A DNA stretch of 64,000 nucleotides. Source: an uncultured cyanobacterium (GTDB taxonomy: Bacteria > Cyanobacteriota > Cyanobacteriia > Cyanobacteriales > Nostocaceae). The notes below the pieces were generated by a model. That model was not told the DNA's origin and did not search any database. It was given only the letters and a program-made list of their open reading frames with translations. Where the stretch lies: contig CAIVAU010000107.1 of the NCBI GenBank assembly GCA_903903925.1, positions 1 to 64,000 of the forward strand, read 5' to 3'. Made by a program: the position numbers and the translations under genes. Of this stretch, positions 33,846 to 43,040 are shown piece after piece; positions within the stretch are counted from its first letter, which is position 1; each line of letters opens with the position of its first letter.

Positions 33846-35204
33846 ATGGTTAAGTCTCATATAATTGAGTACTACAGAAATGATCGCCCTGAAGAGCTAA
33901 TCTTTGGTCTAGTGACTTCTATACTGCTGCACTGTATTCTATTTCTTGGCAGCAAATATTGGCTTAGAGCTTTTGCACCTGATCAAAAGCTTGCCCAACC
34001 AATTCCCATTGAGTACGTTGAAGTTCCTCCTAATCAGACAAAGACGCCTCCAAAAACTTCACGACGGGCTACTAAAGATTCTGTCGCAGGCGGGGAAGCA
34101 AACCCTAAAAGATCTGTTTCTGTTGCTAAGTCGGGATCACCATCTGCACCTAAAGCCTCTGCTTCTAAATCAGCAGAGGCTGTCTCACAACAACTGAAGC
34201 AGCCAGCGGCGGTGTTACCAAATATATCTCCGCAAAAACCGCAACCTAGATCTCAGAAAATTGTAGTTGTCCCAGACACGACACCACCAGAACCTAAACT
34301 CCCACAAAAGGTAGTTGTCCCAGACACGACACCACCAGAACCTAAACTCCCACAAAAGGTAGTCGTACCAGACACGACACCACCAGAACCTAAACTCCCA
34401 CAAAAGGTAGTCGTACCAGACACGACACCATTAGTCACAAAATTGCGAAAAATTGCAGTTTTACCAAACACGACACCATTAGTGACAAAATTGCGAAAAA
34501 TTGCGGTGGCACCAGAACCCAAACCCCTGCCAACAGCAGTTACATCCACAACAACACCACTAGTCACAAAACAGCAGAAAATCGCGGTGGCACCGACAAC
34601 CACACCACCAGTACCTAAAATCCCGAAAACAGCGGTTACACATACAACCAGATCACCAATGCCTTTGACTCATCACGAAAACCAGAACAGAGTTGCTACA
34701 AAATCTACATCTTCGTCGTCGGGGACCAGGACGATTTCGGGGACATCGTCTCAAGTTCAGCCATCTCGAAAATCAGGTGCGGCAAGTCAGTTAGGTGGTC
34801 CATTGAGTTTATCTATGCGCGATTATCGAGCCAATTCTCTAGCAGATACGCCCAATTCAAATCGCTTCAATCAATCAGCAGTGGGCATTGATGCCCGTCA
34901 AGATGTCAACATGGGCGCTTACCTAGAGCAACTGCGGCAACGAGTTAGCAAGCAGTGGGCACACGAATCTACCCGTACTTCCTGGCGGACAGTGCTTCAC
35001 TTCACTCTTGACCGAGAAGGTCAGGTGAACAATCTCCAGATCGTACAAACCTCTGGTTCCAACGAGATTGATCAAGCAGCACTCCGTGCTGTAAAGCGAG
35101 CAGCACCCTTTGGACCTTTGCCCATATATCCATACTTTGGTGTTACTTTTACATTTAACATCAATATCTATGGGCAGCTAGATATAGGGGACGGTGGTTA
35201 TTGA
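33846..35204 (+). CDS. TonB-like protein with repeat-rich linker
   Basis: 452 residues from ATG 33846 (GAAGG 9 bases upstream; TTG 33816 rejected). A membrane helix near residue 20-40 (EELIFGLVTSILLHCILFLG), then a long Pro/Lys/Thr-rich linker with 16-residue repeats VVVPDTTPPEPKLPQK, and a C-terminal TonB domain: QWAHESTRTSWRTVLHFTLD, then IVQTSGSNEIDQAALRAVKR and FGPLP. TonB passes energy from the inner membrane to outer-membrane receptors, and the rigid Pro-rich linker spans the periplasm. No ExbB/ExbD or receptor is next to it. Confidence 0.85.
   Translation: MVKSHIIEYYRNDRPEELIFGLVTSILLHCILFLGSKYWLRAFAPDQKLAQPIPIEYVEVPPNQTKTPPKTSRRATKDSVAGGEANPKRSVSVAKSGSPSAPKASASKSAEAVSQQLKQPAAVLPNISPQKPQPRSQKIVVVPDTTPPEPKLPQKVVVPDTTPPEPKLPQKVVVPDTTPPEPKLPQKVVVPDTTPLVTKLRKIAVLPNTTPLVTKLRKIAVAPEPKPLPTAVTSTTTPLVTKQQKIAVAPTTTPPVPKIPKTAVTHTTRSPMPLTHHENQNRVATKSTSSSSGTRTISGTSSQVQPSRKSGAASQLGGPLSLSMRDYRANSLADTPNSNRFNQSAVGIDARQDVNMGAYLEQLRQRVSKQWAHESTRTSWRTVLHFTLDREGQVNNLQIVQTSGSNEIDQAALRAVKRAAPFGPLPIYPYFGVTFTFNINIYGQLDIGDGGY
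34263..34430. repeat. 48-bp coding minisatellite in the TonB-like gene
   Basis: Three nearly exact 48-bp units (34263, 34311, 34359) and a partial fourth; degenerate copies continue to about 34640. Unit ends CTAAACTCCCACAAAAG. Copy number is likely to vary between strains. Confidence 0.85.
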
Positions 35205-35339
35205 CTATGAAGGCAAGTAGAGGTGCAGGGGAGAGAACTTGCTGTAGTTATAACCCTCTGCCCCTCCGCTACTTCAATAAAGATATGTCTTAACAGAACG
35301 GCTAATTAACACCTCGTGACAGTTTCCCTAGCATTGGGT

Positions 35340-36350
35340 CTATATCTGAGGTAGGATCAGTCGCTGAAGGACTAGTTCTGGATTATCTAAAAATGGATTA
35401 ATTTGGTTGAAATCGTAAATTGGACTTGGTTGATCTCCATTGTACTGATGTGACAATACTTTACAAGGAACTGCAACTACAGGTTTGGTTTCCTCTTGAT
35501 CCCAATGCCTAATCTGCGCCTCATGTTTCTTACCATAATTAGCAACCCATAAACCATGACATTGGGCACCTTCCTTCATTGCTGCACTAAGATTTTTTTT
35601 TGAAGTCGGGTCTTGTTTAGCATTTGTATAAACACAAGGAAGTAATTTCATCTTACTACTTGCGTTGACAACAGCCTCTGACCATCCCTGATAAAAGTCC
35701 TTAGATAATGAGGGTTGACCGTCAACTCCCTCAACGTCAAGAAAAATGTAGAAACTATCCCCCTGTGAAGCCAGGTAGTCTTCTCCAAACATTTCTAAAA
35801 TATCTGCTGCATGATGACTACCTATGTGCATTCCTTCTTCCTTTGAACCACCAACTCTATTGGTTTGCCGGGAAATTGGTAGAACTCGAATTCCAGCATT
35901 ATGCAATGGCTTATTTTCCTTAGCATGAAGATATTCTGTCTCATCCTTTCTGCCTTGAAAATATCGTCCCCAAAAACGGGGCTGTACGCCTATCAATCTA
36001 TGTGCTTGTCGAATCATATCGGCATCTACCGGAATCGCGGTGTCAACACCACCGATTCCGGTCAACTTTAATGAACCTGACGGCCACTCTGGTTGCCATC
36101 CAAAGAATTTATCATGAGTATCAAGGGCAGTCCATGTACTCCCATCAACAATTCCATTTCCTGTCAAACTGCTATCTTTTTGAAATTTTTGGACTTGTTC
36201 TAGTGTATTCGGACCAAAAATTCCATCGAGATCTAAAGGTCCATATTTACACCCGTTTAACTCATCTTGAAGAAAAACGACCCACTCTCCTGAATCTCCT
36301 TGTTTAAGGACTGGTCGTTGATTTGGTTCGGGTTTCTGTAGTTCGCTCAT
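35340..36350 (-). CDS. Peptidoglycan-binding protein with glycoside-hydrolase-like (DUF1906) domain
   Basis: 336 residues from ATG 36350; the longer frame to 36407 would add a basic tail without ribosome site. Residues about 10-75: PG_binding_1 fold (LKQGDSGEWVVFLQDELN, LDGIFGPNTLEQVQKFQ). Residues about 100-330: a TIM-barrel-type domain resembling the DUF1906/GH25-like group (GRYFQGR, FYIFLDVEGVDG with a catalytic-type Asp/Glu, GLWVANYGK). No signal peptide is seen, unusual for a wall enzyme; it may be exported another way, or act on lysis. Confidence 0.7.
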   Translation of the reverse strand: MSELQKPEPNQRPVLKQGDSGEWVVFLQDELNGCKYGPLDLDGIFGPNTLEQVQKFQKDSSLTGNGIVDGSTWTALDTHDKFFGWQPEWPSGSLKLTGIGGVDTAIPVDADMIRQAHRLIGVQPRFWGRYFQGRKDETEYLHAKENKPLHNAGIRVLPISRQTNRVGGSKEEGMHIGSHHAADILEMFGEDYLASQGDSFYIFLDVEGVDGQPSLSKDFYQGWSEAVVNASSKMKLLPCVYTNAKQDPTSKKNLSAAMKEGAQCHGLWVANYGKKHEAQIRHWDQEETKPVVAVPCKVLSHQYNGDQPSPIYDFNQINPFLDNPELVLQRLILPQI

Positions 36351-36544
36351 TTTGACTTTTATCCTGATAACATGTGATCTGACTCTGCTTTTAGAGGCAG
36401 GTGGCACATAATTAATTAGATGTAGTCGGTTTCAACATATGCACTTTAAAAGACACTGAATTCTTTTGTTTTCGATAGAACTTTTATTCAATCAGCACCG
36501 TCCACATAAGTGGAATTAATAGTTAAAAAGAATACAAAATTATC

Positions 36545-37099
36545 ATGAAATCCAATCATCGTTTCCATCGAATCCGCACATCTGCCATCTATACGCTTCT
36601 CGTCACCATTGCACTGATAACCGATAGTGTTGCTATTGCCCAATCTAAGCTTCGGTTCAGCGTCGCCGCGAATTTTACACGTTGTCAAACGAGTCAGTTG
36701 TCAGTACGCCGTGTGAGTGATCAAGGGGCTATGGGTCACATTGGAGTGGTATACGCTTTCACTAACACCTCCTCATCAACTTGCACTCTTTATGGCTATC
36801 CTGGGTTTGCGCCGCTGGATGCTAAAGGACAACCACTGAAGGGGATTAAGGTCACTTGGTCTGAACGCAATTATATGCATCATGCACAGCGACAGCGATT
36901 AACTCTCACCCCAGGTGCTCAAGCCTCGTTTGAGGCTGTTTATAGCCACATCCCTTCTGATAATCAGTTATGCCCAAAGTCAGCTAAAGTTCAAATCACA
37001 CCTCCCAACACCTATCACCACTTCTCTTTCAGTGATCGCCTTACTCCTTGTCGTGAAATTTTTGTGACCCCGGTAGAGGCTGGTATTATCCAGAACTAG
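36545..37099 (+). CDS. Secreted DUF4232-domain protein
   Basis: 184 residues. N-terminal basic stretch and hydrophobic core (AIYTLLVTIALITDSVAIAQ) form a signal peptide cut near residue 33. The mature part has the DUF4232 pattern: CQTSQLSVR, GHIGVVYAFTNTSSSTCTLYGYPGF, and a last Cys pair. It is a beta-sandwich with conserved disulfides, likely periplasmic or surface. Its role is not known. The 3' end is convergent with mrp, 16 bases apart. Confidence 0.75.
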   Translation: MKSNHRFHRIRTSAIYTLLVTIALITDSVAIAQSKLRFSVAANFTRCQTSQLSVRRVSDQGAMGHIGVVYAFTNTSSSTCTLYGYPGFAPLDAKGQPLKGIKVTWSERNYMHHAQRQRLTLTPGAQASFEAVYSHIPSDNQLCPKSAKVQITPPNTYHHFSFSDRLTPCREIFVTPVEAGIIQN

Positions 37100-37115
37100 T
37101 ACCGCTGGGCGGAAT

Positions 37116-38156
37116 TCACAATGCAAGCCCAAATGTTGCATCTAGAGAAGCTGCTATTTGCATAAATACCTGACCTACTGTAGAAGTGGGATCTGTTAAA
37201 GTCAGTGGTTGTCCAGAGTCGCCGCCTGCGCAAATCTGTGGGTTGATTGGCACTTGTCCAAGTAATGGGGCATGGATTTCTGTTGCTAGCTTTTGACCAC
37301 CACCACTACCGAAAATGGGAGTTGGTTCTCCACAGCGATCGCAAATCAGATAGCTCATATTTTCAATAATTCCTAAAACTGGAACGCCCACCTGACGAAA
37401 CATATAAACGCTACGACGGACATCCGAGATTGCCACCTGTTGGGGCGTTGCAACTAAAATAACCCCACAGATAGGACTTTCTTGGATGATCGTGATTTGG
37501 GCATCACCTGTACCTGGTGGTAGATCAATGAGTAGGTAGTCGAGATCGCCCCACGCAACTTCATGAATGAACTGAGTCACAATTTTATGTAAAACCGGAC
37601 CACGCCAAGCCAAGGGATGATCAGGTTCTGCTAGTAACCCAACTGACATGACCTTGATGCCATGGGCTTCTAGAGGCAAAAAACGTTGACCGTCTGGGGT
37701 GTCCAGCATGTTCACATCTGTTTTTCCCAACCCCATCATCTGAGGCACATTCGGCCCATAGACATCAGCATCTAGTAGCCCCACCTTTGCTCCTTGTAAA
37801 CTTAGGGCAACTGCCAAATTGACTGAGACAGTGGATTTGCCAACGCCACCCTTGCCGCTAGAAATTGCTAGAGTCGTTCTGACTCCAGGAATTGTACACA
37901 CAGCAATGTATGATTTTTTACACCATGACAACGTTGACAAAGCCGACTGAATTTGCTCTTCTAACTGGTATTGATGTCGCCCAACGTAAAGACGTAGGTA
38001 AACATAGTTATCTACAACCCGCAGATTACGAACCATCCCCAAACTGACAATATTGTTTTTGAGCATCGGTTCAATAATTTGCTTGAGACAGTGAATCACC
38101 TCTTGTTGCCGATCGCTGTGAGAGTCTTGCTCTTCATGAGAATCATCGCTAGGCAT
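37116..38156 (-). CDS. mrp: Mrp/ApbC-type Fe-S carrier ATPase
   Basis: 346 residues from ATG 38156, which overlaps the HEAT gene's stop by eight bases; the longer frame to 38234 would overlap by 86. A small N-terminal MIP18-like domain (about 15-85), then deviant Walker A SSGKGGVGKST, LDADVYGPNVPQMMG, LIDLPPGTGD, and CDRCG, the CxxC that holds the bridging Fe-S cluster. It moves Fe-S clusters to apo-proteins. It ends a minus-strand gene series that includes a ferredoxin and a flavoprotein, so it may load those clusters. Confidence 0.85.
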   Translation of the reverse strand: MPSDDSHEEQDSHSDRQQEVIHCLKQIIEPMLKNNIVSLGMVRNLRVVDNYVYLRLYVGRHQYQLEEQIQSALSTLSWCKKSYIAVCTIPGVRTTLAISSGKGGVGKSTVSVNLAVALSLQGAKVGLLDADVYGPNVPQMMGLGKTDVNMLDTPDGQRFLPLEAHGIKVMSVGLLAEPDHPLAWRGPVLHKIVTQFIHEVAWGDLDYLLIDLPPGTGDAQITIIQESPICGVILVATPQQVAISDVRRSVYMFRQVGVPVLGIIENMSYLICDRCGEPTPIFGSGGGQKLATEIHAPLLGQVPINPQICAGGDSGQPLTLTDPTSTVGQVFMQIAASLDATFGLAL

Positions 38157-39123
38157 GGGCAGATTCCTGCTGTGATTCCTGAATGGCTTGAATTGCCCGT
38201 TGTGCGTAAATACAAACGTCTCGATCAGGGTCATCTAGCGCTTGCTGGAGGGCGTTGAGTGCATCTGGGTTCTTTAGAATACCAAGTGCGATCGCCGCAT
38301 CTCGACGGACATCTGATGATTCATCAGTCAAGGCTTTCACACATGCAGGTAGAAACCGATGATCTGGTGTTTTCTGTAATACCTGAATAGCAAATCTACG
38401 GACTTGCCAATGTTCATCCTCTAGGGCTATCTTGAGTGCTGGGAATGCTTCAGTAGATCTATGGAGTGCAAGGGACTTGGCTGCATTACGGCGAACCTGC
38501 CAATCAGTATCCGATGTCAGTGCTTGACATAGTAAGCCAACGACCTGTTGGTCTGCCAAATGTCCTAGAGTAAGAGCAGCTGCACGGCGCACTGTTGCAT
38601 CTGAGTCTGCCATCAGTGTGAGGGCTGGCTGACACTGCTCTACTTGGTTGAAATACCGGAGTGTGATCACACTGGCTTCTCTTAAAGCTGCCTGCTCCGC
38701 CTCAAAGAATGGTAGCACATAAGGTAGAGACTGAGCATCATGTATTTTCCTTAACAGAGTCAGTACACAGATCTGTACGTTTAGATTGTCTTTCTGGAGA
38801 GCATCCAAAAGCAGCGGGAGATGATCGGGTGTCACTAGCTCCCCCAAGGCTGACATTGCTTCAGTACGAATCTCTGTATCAAGTGATTCTAAGCACGTCA
38901 ACAAAGCTGGAACGGCATTCTTGTTCGCCAACTCCCAAAGCGCTGTCACTGCTAACTTTTGTACTGCAAGGCTTTCATCTTGTAGTGCTGTGATCAATGG
39001 CTGTAGTGCTGCCTCCTCACCCAAATGTTGTAGGGTTTTCACCGCAACTAGGCGATCGCTTAACTCTTTTGATCGCAGCATCTCTAACCACGGGTTTAGA
39101 TCAGAATCCAGATCAGCAACCAT
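38149..39123 (-). CDS. HEAT-repeat protein
   Basis: 324 residues from ATG 39123, which has AGAGGAG upstream; the longer frame to 39192 would overlap the ferredoxin gene. About nine HEAT-like repeats (for example ESLAVQKLAVTALWELANKN, DATVRRAAALTLGHLAD, DEHWQVRRFAIQVL) span nearly the whole protein. Similar proteins (including the phycobilin-lyase superfamily) act as scaffolds. Lying between ferredoxin and mrp, with 20 bases to the ferredoxin and an overlap to mrp, it may help assembly of the flavoprotein-ferredoxin enzyme (inference). Confidence 0.8.
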   Translation of the reverse strand: MVADLDSDLNPWLEMLRSKELSDRLVAVKTLQHLGEEAALQPLITALQDESLAVQKLAVTALWELANKNAVPALLTCLESLDTEIRTEAMSALGELVTPDHLPLLLDALQKDNLNVQICVLTLLRKIHDAQSLPYVLPFFEAEQAALREASVITLRYFNQVEQCQPALTLMADSDATVRRAAALTLGHLADQQVVGLLCQALTSDTDWQVRRNAAKSLALHRSTEAFPALKIALEDEHWQVRRFAIQVLQKTPDHRFLPACVKALTDESSDVRRDAAIALGILKNPDALNALQQALDDPDRDVCIYAQRAIQAIQESQQESAHA

Positions 39124-39143
39124 GTTTTCTCCTCTCTCGTGGA

Positions 39144-39371
39144 TTAACGTAACAGAAAAGGGATTTGCACCGTAATCGCGTTTGTCGGGCATTCTTTCTC
39201 ACAGGGTAGGCAGAACCAGCACTCGTCGTACTTCATATATGCTTTGCCTGTTTCAGGATTCTTTGCCAGCACGTCTAACGGACAAACCTCAATACAAACT
39301 CTACATTTTTCTAGACACTTCGACTCATCGACAATGACGGGAACATCGACTCTTTGGGTTGCTAAAGCCAT
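39144..39371 (-). CDS. Two-cluster [4Fe-4S] ferredoxin subunit
   Basis: 75 residues with CLEKCRVCIEVCP and CWFCLPCEKECP, eight cysteines for two [4Fe-4S] clusters. The first motif has three residues between its first two cysteines in place of two. It is about 100 bases downstream of the flavoprotein gene, separated by a heptamer repeat, and resembles the AprA-AprB type of flavoprotein/ferredoxin pairs. It probably passes electrons to or from the flavoprotein. Confidence 0.85.
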   Translation of the reverse strand: MALATQRVDVPVIVDESKCLEKCRVCIEVCPLDVLAKNPETGKAYMKYDECWFCLPCEKECPTNAITVQIPFLLR

Positions 39372-39381
39372 AAAATTTTTA

Positions 39382-39434
39382 GGGAGCAGGGAGCAGGGAG
39401 CAGGGAGCAGGGAGCAGGGAGCAGGGAGCAGGGA
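39382..39434. repeat. Tandem heptamer repeat GGGAGCA
   Basis: About seven copies of GGGAGCA between the ferredoxin and flavoprotein genes. Confidence 0.9.
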
Positions 39435-39469
39435 GAATTATCAGTCTTTCAAAGCCCAATGACTAATGA

Positions 39470-41185
39470 CTAACGAACTGAAACATCATAGACTTCTTTC
39501 TCTAGATCTACTTCCACCACGTATGGTTCGACTGGACGTTTAAAGAGAATCATCTCTCCTGACTCATGCTTTTTCAAGTTTACATGGCAGAACCATTCGT
39601 CATTGTTTTTCTCTGGGTAGTCTAATCGGTAGTGGTATAATCCCCATCGGCTTTCTCGCCGAAATAGCGATGACTGTGCTGCCATCTCCGCGCAATCGCG
39701 AATGAAGTGAACTTCCATACACCGCATAAGTTCGTGGGGATCGCGGGCACCCATCATGTCTAAGGTTTCGTTGTAGCGGGTAAAGTAGTTCAACCCAATT
39801 TCCATCTTGTTACCGACTTTAGGCGGCTGTAGATAGTCGTTGACAAATCTCCGCAATTTATACTCCACTTGCGTATGTGGGATTCCATCTGGGCGAGTCA
39901 GGGGAGCATAGATCCGCGCTTTTTCTGCCTCTAAAAAGTCTAAGTCAGGCTCGATCTGCTCTACATTCTGGATGTAGTCTACAGCATGGATGCCCGCTAA
40001 TCGTCCAAAAACAAATGCCCCAATCATGTAATTATGGGGAACACTTGCCATATCGCCTGCTGCGTACAATCCCGGTACAGTCGTTTCCCCCTTCTCGTTT
40101 ACCCATACACCAGATGCACTATGACCACTGCACAAACCAATTTCAGAAATGTGCATTTCTATACCATGAGTGCGGTAATTTTCTCCTCGCCCTTCATGGA
40201 ACCGCTCACGACTAGGGCGCTCGTTTGACCAAAGAATGGATTCTATCTCGGCGATGGTATCCTCATCTAGGTGGGTCATTTTAAGTTGGATCGGGCCTTT
40301 ACCAGAGTGTAGTTCCTTCCAAACCTCCAGCATCATCTGACCGCTCCAATAATCACACTGAATGAAGCGATGACCTTCAGCATTGGCAGTGTGGGCACCA
40401 AAGGGTCCAGCAACATAAGCGCACGCTGGTCCGTTATAATCTTTGATCAATGGATTGATCTGAAAGCACTCAATATTTGTTAACTCTGCTCCGGCGTGAT
40501 ATGCTATGGAGTAGCCATCCCCTGCATTTGTGGGATTTTCATAAGTACCATAGAGGTAGCCAGACAGAGGAAGCCCTAAACGTCCACAGGCTCCTGTACA
40601 CAGAATCACAGCCTTCGCTTGAATAACGACAAAATCCCCTGATCGCACGTCAAATCCAACTGCCCCGATCGCACGTCCATTTTTCACCAGGACGCGAGTT
40701 GCCATGACACGATTGGTCACTCTAGCTTGATGTCGTTTTACCTGACGGGTCAAAATGGTTTTAAGATCTTTACCTTCTGGCATCGGTAATACATATTTTC
40801 CTACCCGATGCACTTGTTTTAAGTCGTAATTGCCTTGAGTATCTTTTTGAAACTTAACTCCCCAGCTTTCCAGTTCTTGGATCACCTCAAAGCCTAGCTT
40901 ACCAGTTTGATAGACTGCTTTTTGGTTAAGGATGCCATCATTCGCAACAGTCACCTCGCGAACATACTGTTCTGGCGTTGAATTGCCTGGAATCACAGCT
41001 GTGTTGACACCATCCATACCCATGGCGATCGCACCACTCCGACGAATGTTTGCCTTTTCTAAAATCAGCACATCACCATCAGGATTCGCTTGCTTGGCTT
41101 TGATGGCTGCCATTGTTCCAGCCGTTCCCCCCCCAATAACCAGAACATCCGTCTGTATCCGTTGTGTATTAATTTGTATATCCAC
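39470..41185 (-). CDS. FAD-dependent fumarate reductase/AprA-type flavoprotein
   Basis: 571 residues. FAD site VLVIGGGTAGTMAAIKAK at the N-terminus; GRLGLPLSGYLYG and NAGDGYSIAYHAGAEL in the cap region; GLYAAGDMASVPHNYMIGAF in the FAD-contact C-terminal part. Similar to the fumarate reductase/succinate dehydrogenase/adenylylsulfate reductase alpha family but shorter than most AprA, and no membrane anchor subunit is present. Paired with the ferredoxin gene and with an upstream ABC importer of the sulfonate/taurine type, it likely oxidises or reduces the imported compound. Substrate unknown. Confidence 0.8.
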   Translation of the reverse strand: MDIQINTQRIQTDVLVIGGGTAGTMAAIKAKQANPDGDVLILEKANIRRSGAIAMGMDGVNTAVIPGNSTPEQYVREVTVANDGILNQKAVYQTGKLGFEVIQELESWGVKFQKDTQGNYDLKQVHRVGKYVLPMPEGKDLKTILTRQVKRHQARVTNRVMATRVLVKNGRAIGAVGFDVRSGDFVVIQAKAVILCTGACGRLGLPLSGYLYGTYENPTNAGDGYSIAYHAGAELTNIECFQINPLIKDYNGPACAYVAGPFGAHTANAEGHRFIQCDYWSGQMMLEVWKELHSGKGPIQLKMTHLDEDTIAEIESILWSNERPSRERFHEGRGENYRTHGIEMHISEIGLCSGHSASGVWVNEKGETTVPGLYAAGDMASVPHNYMIGAFVFGRLAGIHAVDYIQNVEQIEPDLDFLEAEKARIYAPLTRPDGIPHTQVEYKLRRFVNDYLQPPKVGNKMEIGLNYFTRYNETLDMMGARDPHELMRCMEVHFIRDCAEMAAQSSLFRRESRWGLYHYRLDYPEKNNDEWFCHVNLKKHESGEMILFKRPVEPYVVEVDLEKEVYDVSVR

Positions 41186-41190
41186 CCTGA

Positions 41191-41232
41191 ACTCCTAACT
41201 CCTAACTCCTAACTCCTAACTCCTAACTCCTA
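41191..41232. repeat. Tandem heptamer repeat CTCCTAA
   Basis: Six near copies of ACTCCTA; the stop codon of the ABC ATPase lies at its end. Confidence 0.85.
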
Positions 41233-42048
41233 GTCTAACTCCATACTTTTGAGCGTTTCTTCTCGAATTAACTCAAAAACTTGCCGATTTAGTTTAACAA
41301 ATTCAGGAGACAATAAACTATCTATCTGACGAGGACGTTCTAGAAAGACATCTATTTTTGCTTTGATATTACCTGGATTAAAACCCATAACAAAGATCCT
41401 GTCACTTAGAAAAATAGCTTCTTCAATATCATGAGTTACAAAAATAACCGTTGTTTTGAGATCACCCCAAATCGTTAACAATAGCTCCCGCATCATTTGA
41501 CGTGTTTGAGCATCCAAAGCGGCAAACGGTTCATCCATCAGTAGTACTGATGGGGAGTTTACTAAGGCTCTAATAATACTTGCACGTTGCTGCATTCCTC
41601 CTGAGAGTTGATGAGGGTAGGAATGACGGTGCTTATAGAGACCAACTCGATTCAAGTAATCGTTGACCAACTCCTGTCGTTCTGATTTTGGCATTCCCCG
41701 AATCTTCAGTCCAAACTCGACATTTTGAAGTGTTGTTTTCCAAGGTAACAAAGAATACTGCTGGAAAACAAAACCTCGTTCAGCACCTGGAGTCCTGATT
41801 TTTTGTTTGTCAACAAAAACACAGCCACTTGTGGGTTTAATGAAACCAGCAATGACGTTAAGAATCGTTGATTTCCCACAGCCTGACGGACCTAATAAAC
41901 AAGAAAATTCACCAGAATTAAATTGAAGATTGATCGAGTCTAAAACTTCCACTCTCATACCCTTCCGCTTAAAGGAGACAGATAAATTCTCGATCTCGAC
42001 AAATCCTTTGTGCGATCGCACTGGACTGATATCCACCAGTGTTGCCAT
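41230..42048 (-). CDS. ABC importer ATPase, nitrate/sulfonate/taurine type
   Basis: 272 residues with Walker A GPSGCGKST, Q-loop VFQQYSLLPW, signature LSGGMQQR, Walker B VLLMDEP and the switch VTHDIEEA. The SsuB/TauB/NrtD-type length and motifs are clear. It follows the permease gene by 30 bases. It would power uptake through the permease at 42079-42909. Confidence 0.88.
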   Translation of the reverse strand: MATLVDISPVRSHKGFVEIENLSVSFKRKGMRVEVLDSINLQFNSGEFSCLLGPSGCGKSTILNVIAGFIKPTSGCVFVDKQKIRTPGAERGFVFQQYSLLPWKTTLQNVEFGLKIRGMPKSERQELVNDYLNRVGLYKHRHSYPHQLSGGMQQRASIIRALVNSPSVLLMDEPFAALDAQTRQMMRELLLTIWGDLKTTVIFVTHDIEEAIFLSDRIFVMGFNPGNIKAKIDVFLERPRQIDSLLSPEFVKLNRQVFELIREETLKSMELD

Positions 42049-42078
42049 GATGATAAATCTCCTCAGCCTAAGGTAAAT

Positions 42079-42909
42079 TTACAGCTTTTGTTTCTTCGTC
42101 ACTTGCCACGGCATGAGCAACCGAGTGAGCCGATCAACGGCATAAGTACTAGCAGCACCCATTAAACCAATCAGTAACATTCCCATCACGATTGGGGGGT
42201 AGTTGGATGTCACATAGGACTCCCAAGTCAGATAGCCTATTCCATAACGACCTGCGATAATTTCAGCCGTTACCAAGCAGAACCAAGCGTTACCCATGCC
42301 AATCACTAGACCACTGGCAATACTGGGCATTGCTCCTGGCACGACAATATCTTTGAACAGATTCCACTGCTTTGCTCCTAAGCATTGACCCACCCGCAGC
42401 AGTAATAGATCTGTATTCTCGACGCCTCGGATTGTGCTGATGAGAATTGGGAAGAATGCGCCGATGAAGGTGATATAAATCATTCCCGCTTCCGATGAGG
42501 GAAACATCAGGATCGCCAGCGGAATCCAAGCAACGGCTGGAATAGGTCTCAAGAGTTCCAAGGGTATAAATATCAAGTCCTCAATTGGTTGGAACCAGCC
42601 GATTAAGATGCCCAAACTTATGCCCATCAGTGCGGCGATCGCAAAACCAGATATGACCCGAACTATGCTTGCCCAAACGTGCAGCATTGGGTTATTGGAG
42701 AAAAACTGGATGGTTGAGAAGAGAACTTCTAAGGGTGATGGTAGAAAAGAAAAGTTAATGAAGAAGTTGAATTTGATGATGCATAGAAATTGCCAAACAC
42801 CAAAAAATAAAACTACGGAAAGAACTCGCCTGAATCCCTTAGGGCTTTTAAGAAACAAGAGGGAGCTCTTAGCAGGGAGCAGGGAATAGGAGGAGTTTCT
42901 TTCATTCAT
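42079..42909 (-). CDS. ABC importer permease, nitrate/sulfonate/taurine type
   Basis: 276 residues, about six membrane helices, with the EAA-type loop GAKQWNLFKDIVVPGAMPSI and RPIPAVAWIPLAI typical of SsuC/TauC. The first residues (NERNSSYSLLPAKS) come from heptamer-repeat DNA, as bases 42870-42890 are AGCAGGGAGCAGGG on the plus strand, so the N-terminus may be a recent addition. The true start may be further in. Confidence 0.85.
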   Translation of the reverse strand: MNERNSSYSLLPAKSSLLFLKSPKGFRRVLSVVLFFGVWQFLCIIKFNFFINFSFLPSPLEVLFSTIQFFSNNPMLHVWASIVRVISGFAIAALMGISLGILIGWFQPIEDLIFIPLELLRPIPAVAWIPLAILMFPSSEAGMIYITFIGAFFPILISTIRGVENTDLLLLRVGQCLGAKQWNLFKDIVVPGAMPSIASGLVIGMGNAWFCLVTAEIIAGRYGIGYLTWESYVTSNYPPIVMGMLLIGLMGAASTYAVDRLTRLLMPWQVTKKQKL

Positions 42910-42950
42910 AGAGGGTGGTGCAACCCCCGTGGGGCGCTTTTAAGAAACAT

Positions 42951-43037
42951 GGGGAGTGGGGAGTGGGGAGTGTGTAGTGGCGGCTTTGAATACCCCACTC
43001 ATTCATTCTGATTCCTGACTCCTGACTCCTGACTCCT
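42951..43037. repeat. Heptamer repeats GGGGAGT and CTGACTC
   Basis: GGGGAGT copies at 42951-42972 and CTGACTC copies at 43014-43037, in the 131-bp gap between permease and binding-protein genes. Confidence 0.85.
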
Positions 43038-43040
43038 TTT

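Noticed and set aside
34215-34603. Minus-strand frames with repeating motifs
   Set aside because: They are shadows of the 48-bp coding repeat of the TonB-like gene.
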